Positions 48,366 to 58,791 of a stretch of DNA of 64,000 nucleotides are shown here, piece after piece. The position numbers and the translations under genes were made by a program. Positions within the stretch are counted from its first letter, which is position 1, and each line of letters starts with the position of its first letter. The notes below the pieces were generated by a model that was given only the letters and a program-made list of their open reading frames with translations, did not search any database and was not told the DNA's origin. This DNA is from Icerya purchasi (taxonomy: Eukaryota; Arthropoda; Insecta; Hemiptera; Monophlebidae). The stretch is from NCBI GenBank assembly GCA_039619475.1, contig CM077115.1:477598400-477662399 (forward strand), given 5' to 3'.

Positions 48366-49660
48366 TTTTTTCTCTCTTTTTTTTTATGGTCAAGTCAACA
48401 GAGGGGACCTTCACCCAGCCAACGACAGGAAAAGAGAGGGTTAACTAAATACTGATTCGGTCAGAAATGGTTAGAGTGAAGGAACCAAGAACAAGGATAG
48501 TGGACTGTCAGGGAAGTGGCAGGTTGTACGAAGCGCAATAATGACCATGAAATCCAAGGGACAGAAAGCTAGAAAAGAGAATGGCACGTTCAGACGAGAG
48601 GATAGAACATTCGAAGAATTAATGGTTGGGATCACAGACGGCTTCGAGATTCGGATGAAGGTGACAATTAGGAGAAGGTGCTAAATGAAGACGAAAGCGC
48701 GAGGAAGGTAGCAGAGTATGACATTAAGACGCAAGCGAATAATGGAAATGACAACAGAACGCTGAAGGGAAGGAAAGCTGTAGAACCAAGGATGGGTCAT
48801 TCGGCTGGATGGCCAGATAAAAGGAATGACTGTTGGAGAAGGAAGAAGGATAAATATTTGACCAGAATCTAGTATGGTAATTGGACCAAAGCGTTAGCAG
48901 GTTGCAAGCTGGAATTTTATTGAAATAGGGGCCTAGCAAAGGAATCCGCCATCTCATTACGCTCAATGCTCACGAGGGACCCAAGGTAAATCAACGCGGT
49001 TAGAATGGGGAGTACGAAGATTGTATATAACGGAGCGAATACGAAGGGGGACAAAATCATAGAAGTAAGCGGGGAAATAAGGGGAGATAGCTTGTAGGGT
49101 ACCCATGGAGTTGGAGATAATCAGACAGCTGAAAAAGGAGCGATGAGAAGAGATATAGACACAATAGCGCGTAAGGTGGCGTTAAGCTCAGCGGTAAAGA
49201 TAGAGTAGAAGGAAGAAAGACGAAAAGACTCATCGTGATTAATGTCAGGGAAAACGAATGGAGCCCCAATTCCACCGGGGCCCCTTGAACCATCCGTGAA
49301 TATGGATATGTAGGAAAGAAAAAAGGGCCTGACAAAACAGAGGAACTACCCTGCTTAACTACAGACTTTGGAATAGATTTGGCAGAAAAAGGAAAGTTAC
49401 ATTGGGGGATGGTGGGAGAGAACCACGTAGTCAAAGGAGAAGTAAGTAAGACTATTGGTCGAGATAGTATAGGGCAAAAAAGAACTAAGACGCAAAGAGA
49501 TATGAGCCAGAATAGGAATTTTCTTAGGAGTACAGCGCCAGTTCTGTAAAATGGAGAGGATAAGTCTAGAGGACGTCAACACGCTGTGAAAGGAAACGAT
49601 TGCCCAAATAGGACCTGCGAATGAAAAGAGGAGGCCTTTTAGACTCAGCAAATCTCAGTT
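48366..49660 (-). pseudogene. RNase H-type LINE, 5'-truncated copy (minus)
   Basis: A T run at about 48367-48395 marks the 3' end. In element sense, from 49660: RRSYLGNRFLSQRV, then LQNWRCTPKKIPILAHISLR (RT end). RNase H follows, with ISIFTDGSRGPGGIGAPFVF (first Asp) and SIFTAELNATLRAI (Glu). The third catalytic position is IISNSMGTLQAI, where Asp is replaced by Asn. A C-terminal block with CHLHPNLEAVCDPNH and FFEC is the Cys/His motif. Stops and shifts occur throughout. It sits inside a plus-strand LINE relic whose linker lies to the left and RT palm to the right. Confidence 0.8.
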
Positions 49661-49687
49661 CAGTTTATTTCTCTCATTATTAATCTC

Positions 49688-49960
49688 ATGACGAATCGTT
49701 TTACACACATCTTTTCGGTCATTTCTCCACGTTTCAATAGGTTTTTTGCGGTCTTTCCGCAAGGTTCTCCCTTAGTCTTACATTCTGTGATTTGTACACT
49801 ATCAGTGTTGCTTCTTTTCGTCGCTTTAATTCCTTCCGTTTATTCTTTGTTGATGATATATGTATTGTTTTTTTCGTTTTTTCATGGGATATGGCAGCAG
49901 CCAATGAAACATTTAATGCGTTTCGAATAAAATCACTTTTTACTTTATCTGATGCATAAT
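49688..49960 (+). pseudogene. LINE reverse-transcriptase palm fragment (plus)
   Basis: The frame opens with FNRFFAVFPQGSPLV, carrying RT motif B (PQGSPL). After a single frameshift it continues as SFFVDDICIVFFVFSWDMAA ANETFNAF, where FVDD is catalytic motif C. Together these place the piece in the palm of the same LINE copy whose linker lies at 47720-48270. The finger region between them is missing or displaced by the minus-oriented insertion. Confidence 0.75.
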
Positions 49961-50690
49961 TTCCAGCCTACTATAAAATATGGAGGTCGCGAGTTCATGA
50001 AACATATTTCGTTCCGGACCTGCATCGCTTATAGGTATATGTAATCTACTAAATTTCATCATATATGAAAGGAGTCCATCCGGGTGAAAGTGAAGGTGGT
50101 TCATCCTGAAAGGAGAAAGGAACAGTACTCGCAATATTCTCTGCAGATCCATTAGACACGTACATTATGAAAAGCTTAATTTCATAATTCCGACACGGTG
50201 CTATAATCACTTTATTCACAATGTCAACACTTCTCGAGCGATTGTCCAACGTCCAGAAGTAGGAATTAATAATAGAATACGGAAATTCAGCGGGACAAAA
50301 ATTTAATAAAGTTAAACTGCCGTATTACTTTAAGTAAAAAAAAAAAAAAAAACAAGATATTTTAGGTATCTACGATGGGACTCGATTGAACCTAGATTTC
50401 ATAGTCAATATTCGTATAAGGTAGAGTTGAACATACTGATAAAATACAAACAGATGATTATAATAATTTATATTTAATCGACGATCAGATAGAGCTCATT
50501 ATAATAGAATTGCAAGATATTTCTATAATTTAGTTGAAGATGTTTCTGAATAGAAACAAAAATTTACAGGTATTTTATTTATCACAATTGCAGTAAATTA
50601 AAAAAATAATGTCAATATTTGTCACATTAAACGTCTCTGTTCCTTAGAACACTTTAAATAACAAAGTAATTTGTTCTTTTAAAATAGTTG
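49961..50690. other. Unassigned; one protein-like minus-strand frame
   Basis: Minus-strand 50049-50270 gives about 72 residues of mixed, non-repetitive composition (WTLDNRSRSVDIVNKVIIAP, then CRNYEIKLFIMYVSNG, then DEPPSLSPGWTPFIYDEI) ending in a stop. It looks more like a real protein fragment than most chance frames here, but I cannot name a family. A18 near 50337-50355. Confidence 0.3.
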
Positions 50691-50696
50691 TAAAAT

Positions 50697-50862
50697 AAAT
50701 ATTCACAAATTATATATATATATACGTAAACACAGAAGTTATTTTACTATATTAAATTCACAATAATTTTAAACGAAGGGGGAGGAAAATTCGTTTAAAA
50801 TTATTGTGAATTTAATATAGTAAAATAACTTTTGTGTTTACGTATATAGTTTGTGAATATTT
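50697..50862. repeat. Long near-perfect hairpin
   Basis: The left arm (about 50697-50776) and right arm (50791-50862) are complementary over about 72 bases. They differ by one substitution near CACAGAAGTT/CACAAAAGTT and by an expanded (TA)n in the left arm. The loop is 14 bases (AGGGGGAGGAAAAT). This is either a foldback MITE or a source of double-stranded RNA. Confidence 0.9.
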
Positions 50863-52474
50863 ATTAAAATTAACCAGAAGGTGTTTAGAAATAACGTTAA
50901 TATAGTTGTAAAATGTTGAACTTGGTATTTACTTATAAAAATCTGAACACATGTGCGTAGTATTCACGTAGTTAATTTTTAAATAATAATATAAAAAATT
51001 AAATATTCTAGTACCTAATAACCCCGCATCGCTTTCGACTTATTTTAAATTTTCCGATCAGTCGAAGTATTAATAAATTTCACAAACATTTAAAAATATA
51101 TGTAGTAATGTGTAATGTGAAAGTTACATTTGCAAACATTCCGCTATTTTTCTATATTGAAGTATTTTTATGTTACGTAAAATGAAATAAAATTAAAAAT
51201 TTATAAAGCAACATTTACCGTAGTGTAAATTCTCCTCTTACGAAATTATTAAGGAAAATAAAATAGGTGTGCCGATTAAGTGATAAAGTCGTCTTTTCCA
51301 CGTTGTAAGACAACGTTGCATCGCCTATTGTCTTCACGAATGTTATCTGATTTTACTGGTGAGATCATTCCGATTTATTATTCGAACGTTTTTTCATCGC
51401 ATTAAATATTAGTAGCAGCAGTTTTATTTTGTTCTTATTTTATTTTATTTTTTTTTTTGAAAATCTGCGAGAATTTTTTTTTTTTTCATTTCTCTTTTTA
51501 CTCTATTTTTTTACTGATATATGTATTATTCTTTTTTTTCTTCTTTTTAGTTTTGTTTATCTTTTCTTTTGTTTACATTTCACTTACATTACATTTAGAT
51601 TTTCTTGATCGATGAGCTTGTTTAGGGGGGAGGGGGCGCTCAGCGGCCTCCACCAAAGATTCGGAAACCACTAAACCGAGCAAGTCGTTGAACCCAATGG
51701 AAGTTAACGCTGTCGGAAAGCGCAAACCATCCAGCCTCTCTCGCCGTCTACGATTCTACCAAACAAAGATCTGCGGCTTTCACAACTTGACTTGCTCAAT
51801 CTCACTAATAATAATAATAACATCTGCGCGATTAAAGCAGTCGAAAACTTTAATATCAATAATAGTGGTAATAATAATAACAACAATCATAATAGCAATA
51901 ATAATAATGATAATAACTATAATAATAATACTAATAACTATCAAATCAAATCAAATATAACATTTATTATCATTATTACGATATACGGTCCATTTATGTG
52001 TTTTTTTTTTGCGAGCGATGGATGTTTTAAAAAAGAGAAAACGATAAAAATTTCTTCAAAATGCAAAACTCTTAAAATTTTAAGTAAAACGTGAAAATGA
52101 AATACGATAATAGTGATAATGAAGATAAGCGGAAGATAAAAATAAAATAAAATGGCGCAAGCAGTGGAAAGATATGAGAGAAATTTTATTGATTTATAAA
52201 ATCCAAATACAAGGTGTACAAACAAAATAAATCGATATAAATAACTAAATTACGGATCTTATATACAAAACAAATCGAGAAATTACTAGCGAGTAATGAA
52301 TAATAAAATTTACGAAACATTAAGATTTTTCTTAAACCTAACCGGAAATTCAACACTAAGTACCAGTGTATAGATAATGAGCATGTCGAACCTTATTGGG
52401 TCTTTCTGTAATAAAATCGATTAAACATTTTTGTCTCTTCTTATAGTTTTTAAGGTTTTCTTTGACGAACTCGG

Positions 52475-52482
<8 letters not shown>
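50863..52482. other. Unassigned; microsatellites
   Basis: It contains T runs at 51450-51485, an (AAT)/(AATAAC)n tract at 51808-51945 and T10 at 52000-52009. The mixed frames over 51688-52225 are translations of this low-complexity DNA. No gene. Confidence 0.4.

Positions 52483-52530
<48 letters not shown>
52483..52530. repeat. (TA)n microsatellite, about 48 bp
   Basis: Directly adjoins the poly-T end of the LINE tail at 52531, as often seen where a LINE poly-A end meets its target. Confidence 0.95.
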
Positions 52531-52539
<9 letters not shown>

Positions 52540-53025
52540 TTCCATTATTTGGGCTCGCTGACAAAGAGCATTGTGATCCATGTTCGACAAGAAAGAAAAG
52601 TATTGCTGAATTAATTATTTAAATTCGTATGCGGTCAGATATCGCATCAATGAAGGATACAAGGGGAGCGACGACAGTTAACGAAGGAAAGGAGAGAACA
52701 GATGCAGCACTATAGGGAGCAGGAATATTAAGTGTCTCAGAAGTTGAGAGTAGAGAAGTAAACGTTCAGACGACAGAACATTCGAAAAGGATGTGGTTAG
52801 AATTACATTCGTGGATATCATTTGGAGGATGTAGCGGACAGTAAGGAAAGTCTGAAAATCGATAGCGAGATGAAGCTTAGCTGTGATCGAAACGCAAACG
52901 ACATAAAGAGGAAATAATAAATATAGCGCTGCAAAGACGGAAATTCATGGAACCAAGGGGATTAACTGGAAGATACGGCTGAATAGAAAAATTTAAGAGA
53001 GAAATTGGTTAGAAAAGGAGATTAT
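52531..53025 (-). mobile_element. LINE 3' end, near-identical twin of 43757-44250 (minus)
   Basis: T12 at 52531-52542 followed by about 480 bp that differ from 43770-44250 at only a handful of positions (for example AAAATATTG/AAAAGTATTG, CATGAAACC/CATGGAACC). It contains the C-terminal region and 3' untranslated sequence only. A candidate short target repeat, AATTATA left and GATTATA right, is weak because the left flank is microsatellite. Confidence 0.8.
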
Positions 53026-53029
53026 AAAA

Positions 53030-53156
53030 TAGAGGAGCCATTTTTTTGTCGGCTATCTCTGATCGTGTAAAGATTTGAGAGTTTCTTGCGTCTTTTTTCC
53101 TTTGTTCTTGGGCTAATGTCCTTGTAGACGAATCAAAAAAAAAAAAAAAAAAAAAA
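53030..53156 (+). mobile_element. LINE 3' tail with poly-A (plus)
   Basis: CTATCTCTGATCGTGTAA, CTTGGGCTAATGTC and GTAGACGAATC then A26 match the tails at 41840-41980 and, complemented, 1187-1425. It starts within a few bases of the 5' end of the minus-oriented copy to its left, so the two tails point outward. Confidence 0.65.
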
Positions 53157-53159
53157 AAA

Positions 53160-53895
53160 CAAACAAAAAAAAACGGCTTGTATTCTTCAGTGGTATATAT
53201 TGAAACCAGGTACTATTTCCCTGCTACAGCTTCTAGTTTTACCCTCCTTAAAAAAAAATGTAAACCCTTCTATGTTTTTAAACATAAAAAGCAATATCTG
53301 AATTTTATATAATATACTAACATTTAGGAAATTATATGTGCAATCAGTACTATTATCTTTATTTATAAGCTTAAATATCCTCTTTTGCAAAATATCCAGT
53401 TGTCCTCTATTATATTCAGCTACTTTTTTTTAAAATGGGTTCGGTTCCAGCACTGACCCAACTACATGAGCTTTTAGATCACCTACTCTGAGAGATAGAG
53501 AGTATAAAGGAGAGCAGGAGGGGAATAACTGCTAGAGATGGGAAGAAAAGGATAAAGGAAGCATTGAAAGGGGTAGGAAGATCCAACGACAAGAGTTCGG
53601 CATATAGACGAGACTTTACCTCAGTAGTTAATCCATAGGTAAGAACCGGTTAGTACAAAGATTGATATAATCGGTGTAAGTGGTTTCCTCTAAAAAATTC
53701 TCCCAGATAATAAAAAATGTAATTTAGCTTTCTTAATTTCTTTTCCAAAAAACAAGTATGTTTATTCCACGCCAACCTGTAATCGAGTATTAAGCCTAAA
53801 TATTTGATCTCGTAAACTCCATCTTTATACATATTGTTATTTATTGTAATCTTCATATCATCCCAATAATACTGTGGTAAGTTACTATAAATCAA
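53160..53895 (-). pseudogene. Second LINE type, RT C-terminus (minus), interrupted
   Basis: In element sense, from 53895: IKYLGLILDYRLAWNKHTCF (RT palm/thumb), then KLRKLNYIFYYLGEFF, then LTYG. It resumes at 53410 with YNRGQLDILQKRIFKLINK and IQILLFMFKNIEGF, the Q-K-R-I-x-K-x-I segment normally about 15 residues after the YG. The 53413-53625 block in between is foreign. This type lacks RNase H sequence and resembles CR1/Jockey-like LINEs. Confidence 0.65.
53413..53625 (-). mobile_element. LINE 3' tail inserted into the second LINE type
   Basis: In element sense it ends GGAACCGAACCCATTTTAAAAAAA, of the same family as the GACGAACCCATT tails. Its upstream part translates to LDLPTPFNASFILFF, matching LGLPTPYCSSYILFF at 54124-54640. 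Its removal rejoins the two halves of the host LINE. Confidence 0.6.
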
Positions 53896-54123
53896 CTATA
53901 ATAATAATAACAACATCAATAACAATAACAATTTCACTACCAATAATAACAATAATAAAAGTGATAGTGCATTATAACAGCATTGGTAATGCTAACTAAT
54001 AGTAATATCAAAGACATAATTAGTAATAATATTAATAAAGAACATATCTTTCCGTTAGATCATCCCGGAACTTTTTTAATATATTTGAAGCATCTCAAAA
54101 CAAATATTAAGAAAGCACTTGGC
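53896..54123. other. Unassigned, (AATAAC)n-rich
   Basis: 53896-53965 is a degenerate AATAACAA tract. The rest is unremarkable. Confidence 0.5.
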
Positions 54124-54640
54124 CTTTTTTTTTTTTTTTCATATTTTGGGCTCGTATATCGGGGAGCTTTACCCAGAAACAAATAGAAAAGGAAGGAATC
54201 AATTATATCTTGATACGGTCAGGTATTGTTAGGAGAAAGGAACTAATACAAGGAACAATGTGTGGAGAGGGAAAAAATAGGATATAAGAGGAGCAATATG
54301 GAGTAGGAAGACCGAGTATCAATAAAATGGAATAGAAAGCAGAACACTCAGCAGAAAGAAATCAACACTTAATAAACATATAATCCGCATCGCAAACATG
54401 CTCTTCGTTTGAATGGAGAAGACAATATGCAGAGGCAACCAACAAAAAACGAAAACGGGAGGAAGATAATAAAGTATGGCTTAAGAGCGCAGACGAACAA
54501 CGGAGACAACAACAGAACGACGAAGTGAAGGAAGCAAAGATAACCATGGATTGGCAAGAAGACTAGGTTGAACAGACAGATAAAAAGAACAATCGTTAGA
54601 GGAAACGCACATATCCGACCAAAACCTAAGATGAAAACCC
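54124..54640 (-). pseudogene. RNase H-type LINE C-terminus and tail (minus)
   Basis: T14 at 54124-54138, then in element sense upstream GAGCCCAAAATATG. Frames give FHLRFWSDMCVSSNDCSFYL, then VVRLRSHTLLSSSRFRF, then HSNEEHVCDADYMFIKC (C-terminal Cys/His motif). Its 5' end abuts the ORF1 start of the plus-strand LINE at about 54641. Confidence 0.7.
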
Positions 54641-55500
54641 ATGCACAGCGGAAAGAGATTGAACGATTTGGCCATAGCTAAATTGCTGTTTAAATCGACT
54701 GCTGAATGTTTAAATATTAAAAAACAAGGTTGGAAACGCTTATCGGTTTTATTCTCCTTTGCGGTTGCGGCTAATAAATTCTTAGATCACCATGATTTTA
54801 TGATGAAAAATAATCTCAAAGCATTCGTACCCATCATGTTTTCTTCCGATACGGAATAATTTCCGATGTGCAGACTTCCTTTTCGGAGGAAGATATCATG
54901 GAAGGTATTTCCTCGTCCATTCCTGTTGCTTCAGTTAGAAGAATTTTTAAAAACGCGGATAGTGTTCAACTGCTCCCTTGTTCGGTAGAAATTAAATTTG
55001 TTTCTTCCGTTCTTTTTTCCCATATCTCCATCTTTATATTAATTTTTCTGGTATCGTCTAGTATTAGATTTTCTATTCAATGTAATAAGTGTCATATCAT
55101 TGGTCATACTTCTAATATTTATCACAGTCCCGCAACTTATTGCGTTCATTGTAGCGATAAACACTTAATCTCAGAATGCCCTACGACTGAAATTGCAAAG
55201 GAGATGATCACCATTGTTCGGATTGACACTGCCCTGAGTGGCTTCGACAAAATGAGATAAGACGCATTATGGCCTATGAGAACACTCCGTTCCAAGAAGC
55301 TTGCAACATGAAAAGTAAATCTTTCGTATCATTAGCCTTTTTTTACGCTGACAGAGCCGCAGCTCAACTCAGCGATCCAGTCCCTCCATTAACAAATCCT
55401 TCATCTGAAAAAATGTTTCATTAGATGAGAGCACCAAGGTCAACAAAAGGCCAGTACTTTCACCGGCAATCTAATAAAAAACCGCAAACGAAAATTTGTT
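54641..55500 (+). pseudogene. LINE ORF1 (gag-like, CCHC zinc knuckles), broken
   Basis: The first frame reads LNIKKQGWKRLSVLFSFAVA, then ANKFLDHHDF, then NNLKAFVPIMFS. After a frameshift come SFSEEDIMEGISSSIP, then RRIFKNADSVQLLP and VEIKF. The zinc knuckles are QCNKCHIIGHTSNIYH (Cys, Cys, His, with the fourth ligand changed) and YCVHCSDKHLISECP (C-x2-C-x4-H-x4-C). The tail IMAYENTPFQEACNMKSKSF is typical of Jockey/I-group ORF1. This RNA-binding protein packages LINE transcripts. At least two frame breaks abolish the full product. Confidence 0.8.
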
Positions 55501-56394
55501 CTCAATTTCCGTCTCTGCTGTCCAACCGCGTACTTTCTCCATATAATGGTTGAGTTTTGAAATCTAGTGCCATTAATAATATGAATAACTCCGCTGATCT
55601 TGTTACTTCCGATGATTATTTCAATGATACTCCCGCGCAAATTTCCTTGTCAGTTGAGTCTTTCTCTTCTGCATTCATACAGCTCTTAATTGGGCATAAC
55701 ATTGCAGCTTCCTCCAAACTTGAAAAATCTCTTCAATTTTTGCTCCAGAGCTTTATGCCTCATGCCTTAGCATATATCAACATATATAACACTTCAAATG
55801 TTGTTATATTCTTAACTACATTTTTTTTTGGTTTTGTTTTAGTTTTTCTCTTCTTTTACACTTTTTTTTCTTAATGAAGTGTTCATTTTTCCTTTCTATG
55901 TATTCCATTCTCCTACCTCTATTTCGTGTGTATTAATTTTTTATGAGCACAAACTACGAATAATGATCAAAGTTACAGGTTGTATTTTCTTTTTCTTACT
56001 TCTGTTCCCTTTACTTGTTATTTCTCTCTTTAGCGGATATTAGTCCTGCTACGCACACATTACTGATTTGTTCAGTGGTGCTGTAAGACAGGTTCTTTAT
56101 CCTTTAATATTAATCGGTAGCATTAGCTCTAACTCCTTTAACAAGATGATTAGTAGTTGGCGATGGTCTTCAGTTAACGTATATTCGTATGAATTCAACG
56201 TTTTTTTATCCAATTTTTTCTTACTGCTGCTTTTTCTACTCGCCACTCGTAAATAAGTTGGTCAGTAGTAATGAAGGACAGTTTTCGTTCCGTTTAGTAT
56301 CATGCCATCATATTATATTCTGGTTTTATTCACTTTTTACTTATCACTGTTTCTCCTGCCCGTAACTTTTAACTAAGATGGTCGCTAGTAGTTT

Positions 56395-56915
56395 TTTTTT
56401 TTTTTTTTTTTTGTGATAGCAACATCCTGTACCGTGTTTAATTGCTGTGGCTATTACAGTACGAAGTTGCGCAGTTTGTTTTTATAGATATCTGCTTATT
56501 CCGCTAGTTCTGATAAATTGTGTTACAGATAAAATTGCATTGTGGGAATTCTCAAGAATGTTGGTGACCGTTTTGTTATTAATTAAAGGGGGCCGATGGG
56601 GAGATAGTGCTGGACAGCCGTACAGTATGTGAGAAGTTGAGGGAGCAACATCTTGGCCACAAAAAGGACAATTCATAGGAGGGGGGGTTCTTTGCAAAAT
56701 AAAATTATGCGACATGGCCGTGTGGCCTGCGCGCAAGCGGCTAAGTGCATAGAAATCTCTACAGGAAAAGCTTTTTTCTGGCCACCATGGTTCGGTTGAG
56801 GGTTTAATTAACCTCGAGAAAGTCTGACACGAGGACCAATGGGTTTTCCATGAGGACGTGAGATTATTGAAGATTATGTTCGAGAGATAAGGTAATAGTG
56901 AAAGGCAGTCTTCTT
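56395..56915 (-). mobile_element. RNase H-type LINE C-terminus inserted in the spacer (minus)
   Basis: T25 at 56393-56417 is the poly-A end. In element sense, from about 56900: HWSSCQTFSRLIKPSTEPWW, then FYALSRLRAGHTAMSHNFIL, then a complete Cys/His motif CPFCGQ...TSHILYGCP and SPHRPP. This frame (56482-56900) is largely open and is the best-preserved C-terminus of its kind in the window. Only the last part of ORF2 and the tail were inserted. Confidence 0.8.
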
Positions 56916-57357
56916 TTCTTTTAATATTAATCCTTTTTCTGTTTACAACTGTCTTAAGTAGGACGGTTGATAATTAGTGCCGTTCTTCACTAAATGTACA
57001 TTCACATGTACATGCAGTTCACTTCAACAACGTCCGGTATTGTGGTTTGTTCCTTTGCTTTCATATCGTCTGTTTTTTATTTTTTGCTTCTTTGTTTTTT
57101 ATTATCCTTTTTTTCTTTTTGCTGTCTCTTCTATACGACACTTTTTTCTAAACTGGTTGGTTGTGTCTCTGTCGCTCAATCGTTTTAAATAGGTGTTGAT
57201 TAATTGGCGACGAGTCTTTTTAATCTATATGTACTTATGTGAACGTAACTTTAATGGCCTTGTTACTGCAGTTGATATGCTCTGTTCTTCTTTTCCAGAC
57301 CTATTTTCTCCTACGGTCTTGTCCTATTACTTATATACTAGTTCATTATACTTTTTT

Positions 57358-57440
57358 ACCTACTCCTGATCTTAATCTACTCCTGACCTTAATCTACTCC
57401 TGACCTTAATCTACTCCTGACCTTAATCTACTCCTGATCT
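57358..57440. repeat. 17-bp tandem repeat before LINE ORF2
   Basis: CTACTCCTGACCTTAAT repeated about 4.7 times with one C/T variant. It ends directly at the ATG (57441) of ORF2. Confidence 0.95.
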
Positions 57441-57734
57441 ATGTTCACAATGGCCTACAAACTTAATATTCTGCAATGGAACTGTCGCAGTCCTAGAGTT
57501 AACAAGGATGCTTTGGAGAGCTTGCTGAACTATCACACAACCGAAGTAACTTTGCTTTCTGAAATATGGGTAAAGGATTCCTCCGACCTCAACTTTAGAG
57601 GTTTTACCTAAGTCAGCTCCCGTCGAAATGATGGCTACGGAGGAGCTGCTGTTTTGATTAGGAATGACATTTTTTTCTATTCTCACGATGTACTCTTATT
57701 CAGTTCATCCTCCTCTCTACTTTCTAATCAAAAG
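57441..57734 (+). pseudogene. LINE ORF2 endonuclease, N-terminal part
   Basis: Starts MFTMAYKLNILQWNCRS, the opening strand of APE-type endonucleases with catalytic Asn. It continues VTLLSEIWVKD (catalytic Glu) and SSRRNDGYGGAAVLIRNDI. There is one in-frame stop after RGFT. The reading is cut at 57734 by another LINE and resumes at 58792. The enzyme would nick target DNA to prime reverse transcription. Confidence 0.85.
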
Positions 57735-58791
57735 TGATGTACGTAAGAACACTGAGTAGATTTAGAAAGATCGTGCTTAGAATAGTTTTGCACAAGGTAG
57801 ATTGCCTTCACGGATCGGAAGTATGCCGTTGTGAGCCGTTAGAAACGGCTGATAATTTCAAATACCTGGGAATAACATTCAATAAGGCGTTAACTTGGAG
57901 AGTTCACATAGATAACATTGCTAGGAAAATTAGGCAGACTATGCCGGCGTTATACAAATTAAAACAAGTTGTTATGAATTACAAAACTACGAGACTGTAT
58001 TTTGACTAATTAATAATGACTCTAGGATTAGATGGGGACTCGAAATTTGGGGGGAGGCAAAAAAAAACGGAATTAAGGAAAATTAGTAGGATACAGAAAA
58101 GATGTTTAAAAATTTTGTTACCGAATTGGAGAAGTGCGAATCTTGTAACGAATTCTACTTCGGGTGGGACAATAATAAAGAAATGTCGCCAAAAATGTTT
58201 TTTTATTACAGTAAACTTTTAAGGTATAAAACAGAAAAAATAAGATTACCGACAAGGGGAAAGGTATATGGGACTAGGAACTATGACAATTTATGTTTTA
58301 TAAGACCTAAAGGGATTAATAATAAAATTGATAATGTTAACGAGGAAGTTATGAGTCATTTACTAGGTAACTTACCAAAGGAATTAAGAGATGAATGTAA
58401 TCTGAATATATGGAAAGATAAAATAAAAATATGGTTGACTGCGTGGTGCAAAGAATGAGAAATGGATAGCCATAGAAAAGGAACAGCGATAAGACGGGTA
58501 GTTGATTGAAAGAGTAAATAATTATAAATGATGTAATGAAAAAAAAAAAAAAAAAAAAAAAAAATGGCTTATGTGAAAATATTGTGGTACGATGTGCAAT
58601 GGATATTTATATGTTGTGAATTAAAATTAGACGTAGAATAGTAAAAATAGAAGTCAAGTTGAATTAAGTAATTAGATATAAGACGAATATGATGTATTAG
58701 ATTTAAGATGTAGATGATGAATAAACGATATAATTATGTTGGGAACCCACTTGCCTTATGGAACCCGTAAATTATTTAAAAAAAAAAAAAA
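57735..58791 (+). mobile_element. 5'-truncated LINE of a second type inserted in the endonuclease
   Basis: Coding part: DNFKYLGITFNKALTWRVHI, then ARKIRQTMPALYKLKQVV, a stop, then ISRIQKRCLKIL. After a frame change comes YYSKLLRYKTEKIRLPTRGK, then VYGTRN and LGNLPKELRD, ending KIKIWLTAWCKE with a stop at 58458. This is the C-terminus of a CR1/Jockey-like ORF2 without RNase H. The 3' end has A26 at 58539-58564 and, after another 210 bp, A17 at 58777-58793. The first tract may be internal or may mark a second small insertion. Confidence 0.8.

Noticed and set aside
51688..52225. Asn/Ile-rich frames on both strands
   Set aside because: Translations of AAT/AAC microsatellite DNA.
57358..57440. 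CRISPR array
   Set aside because: The 17-bp units are contiguous with no spacers, and the genome is eukaryotic.
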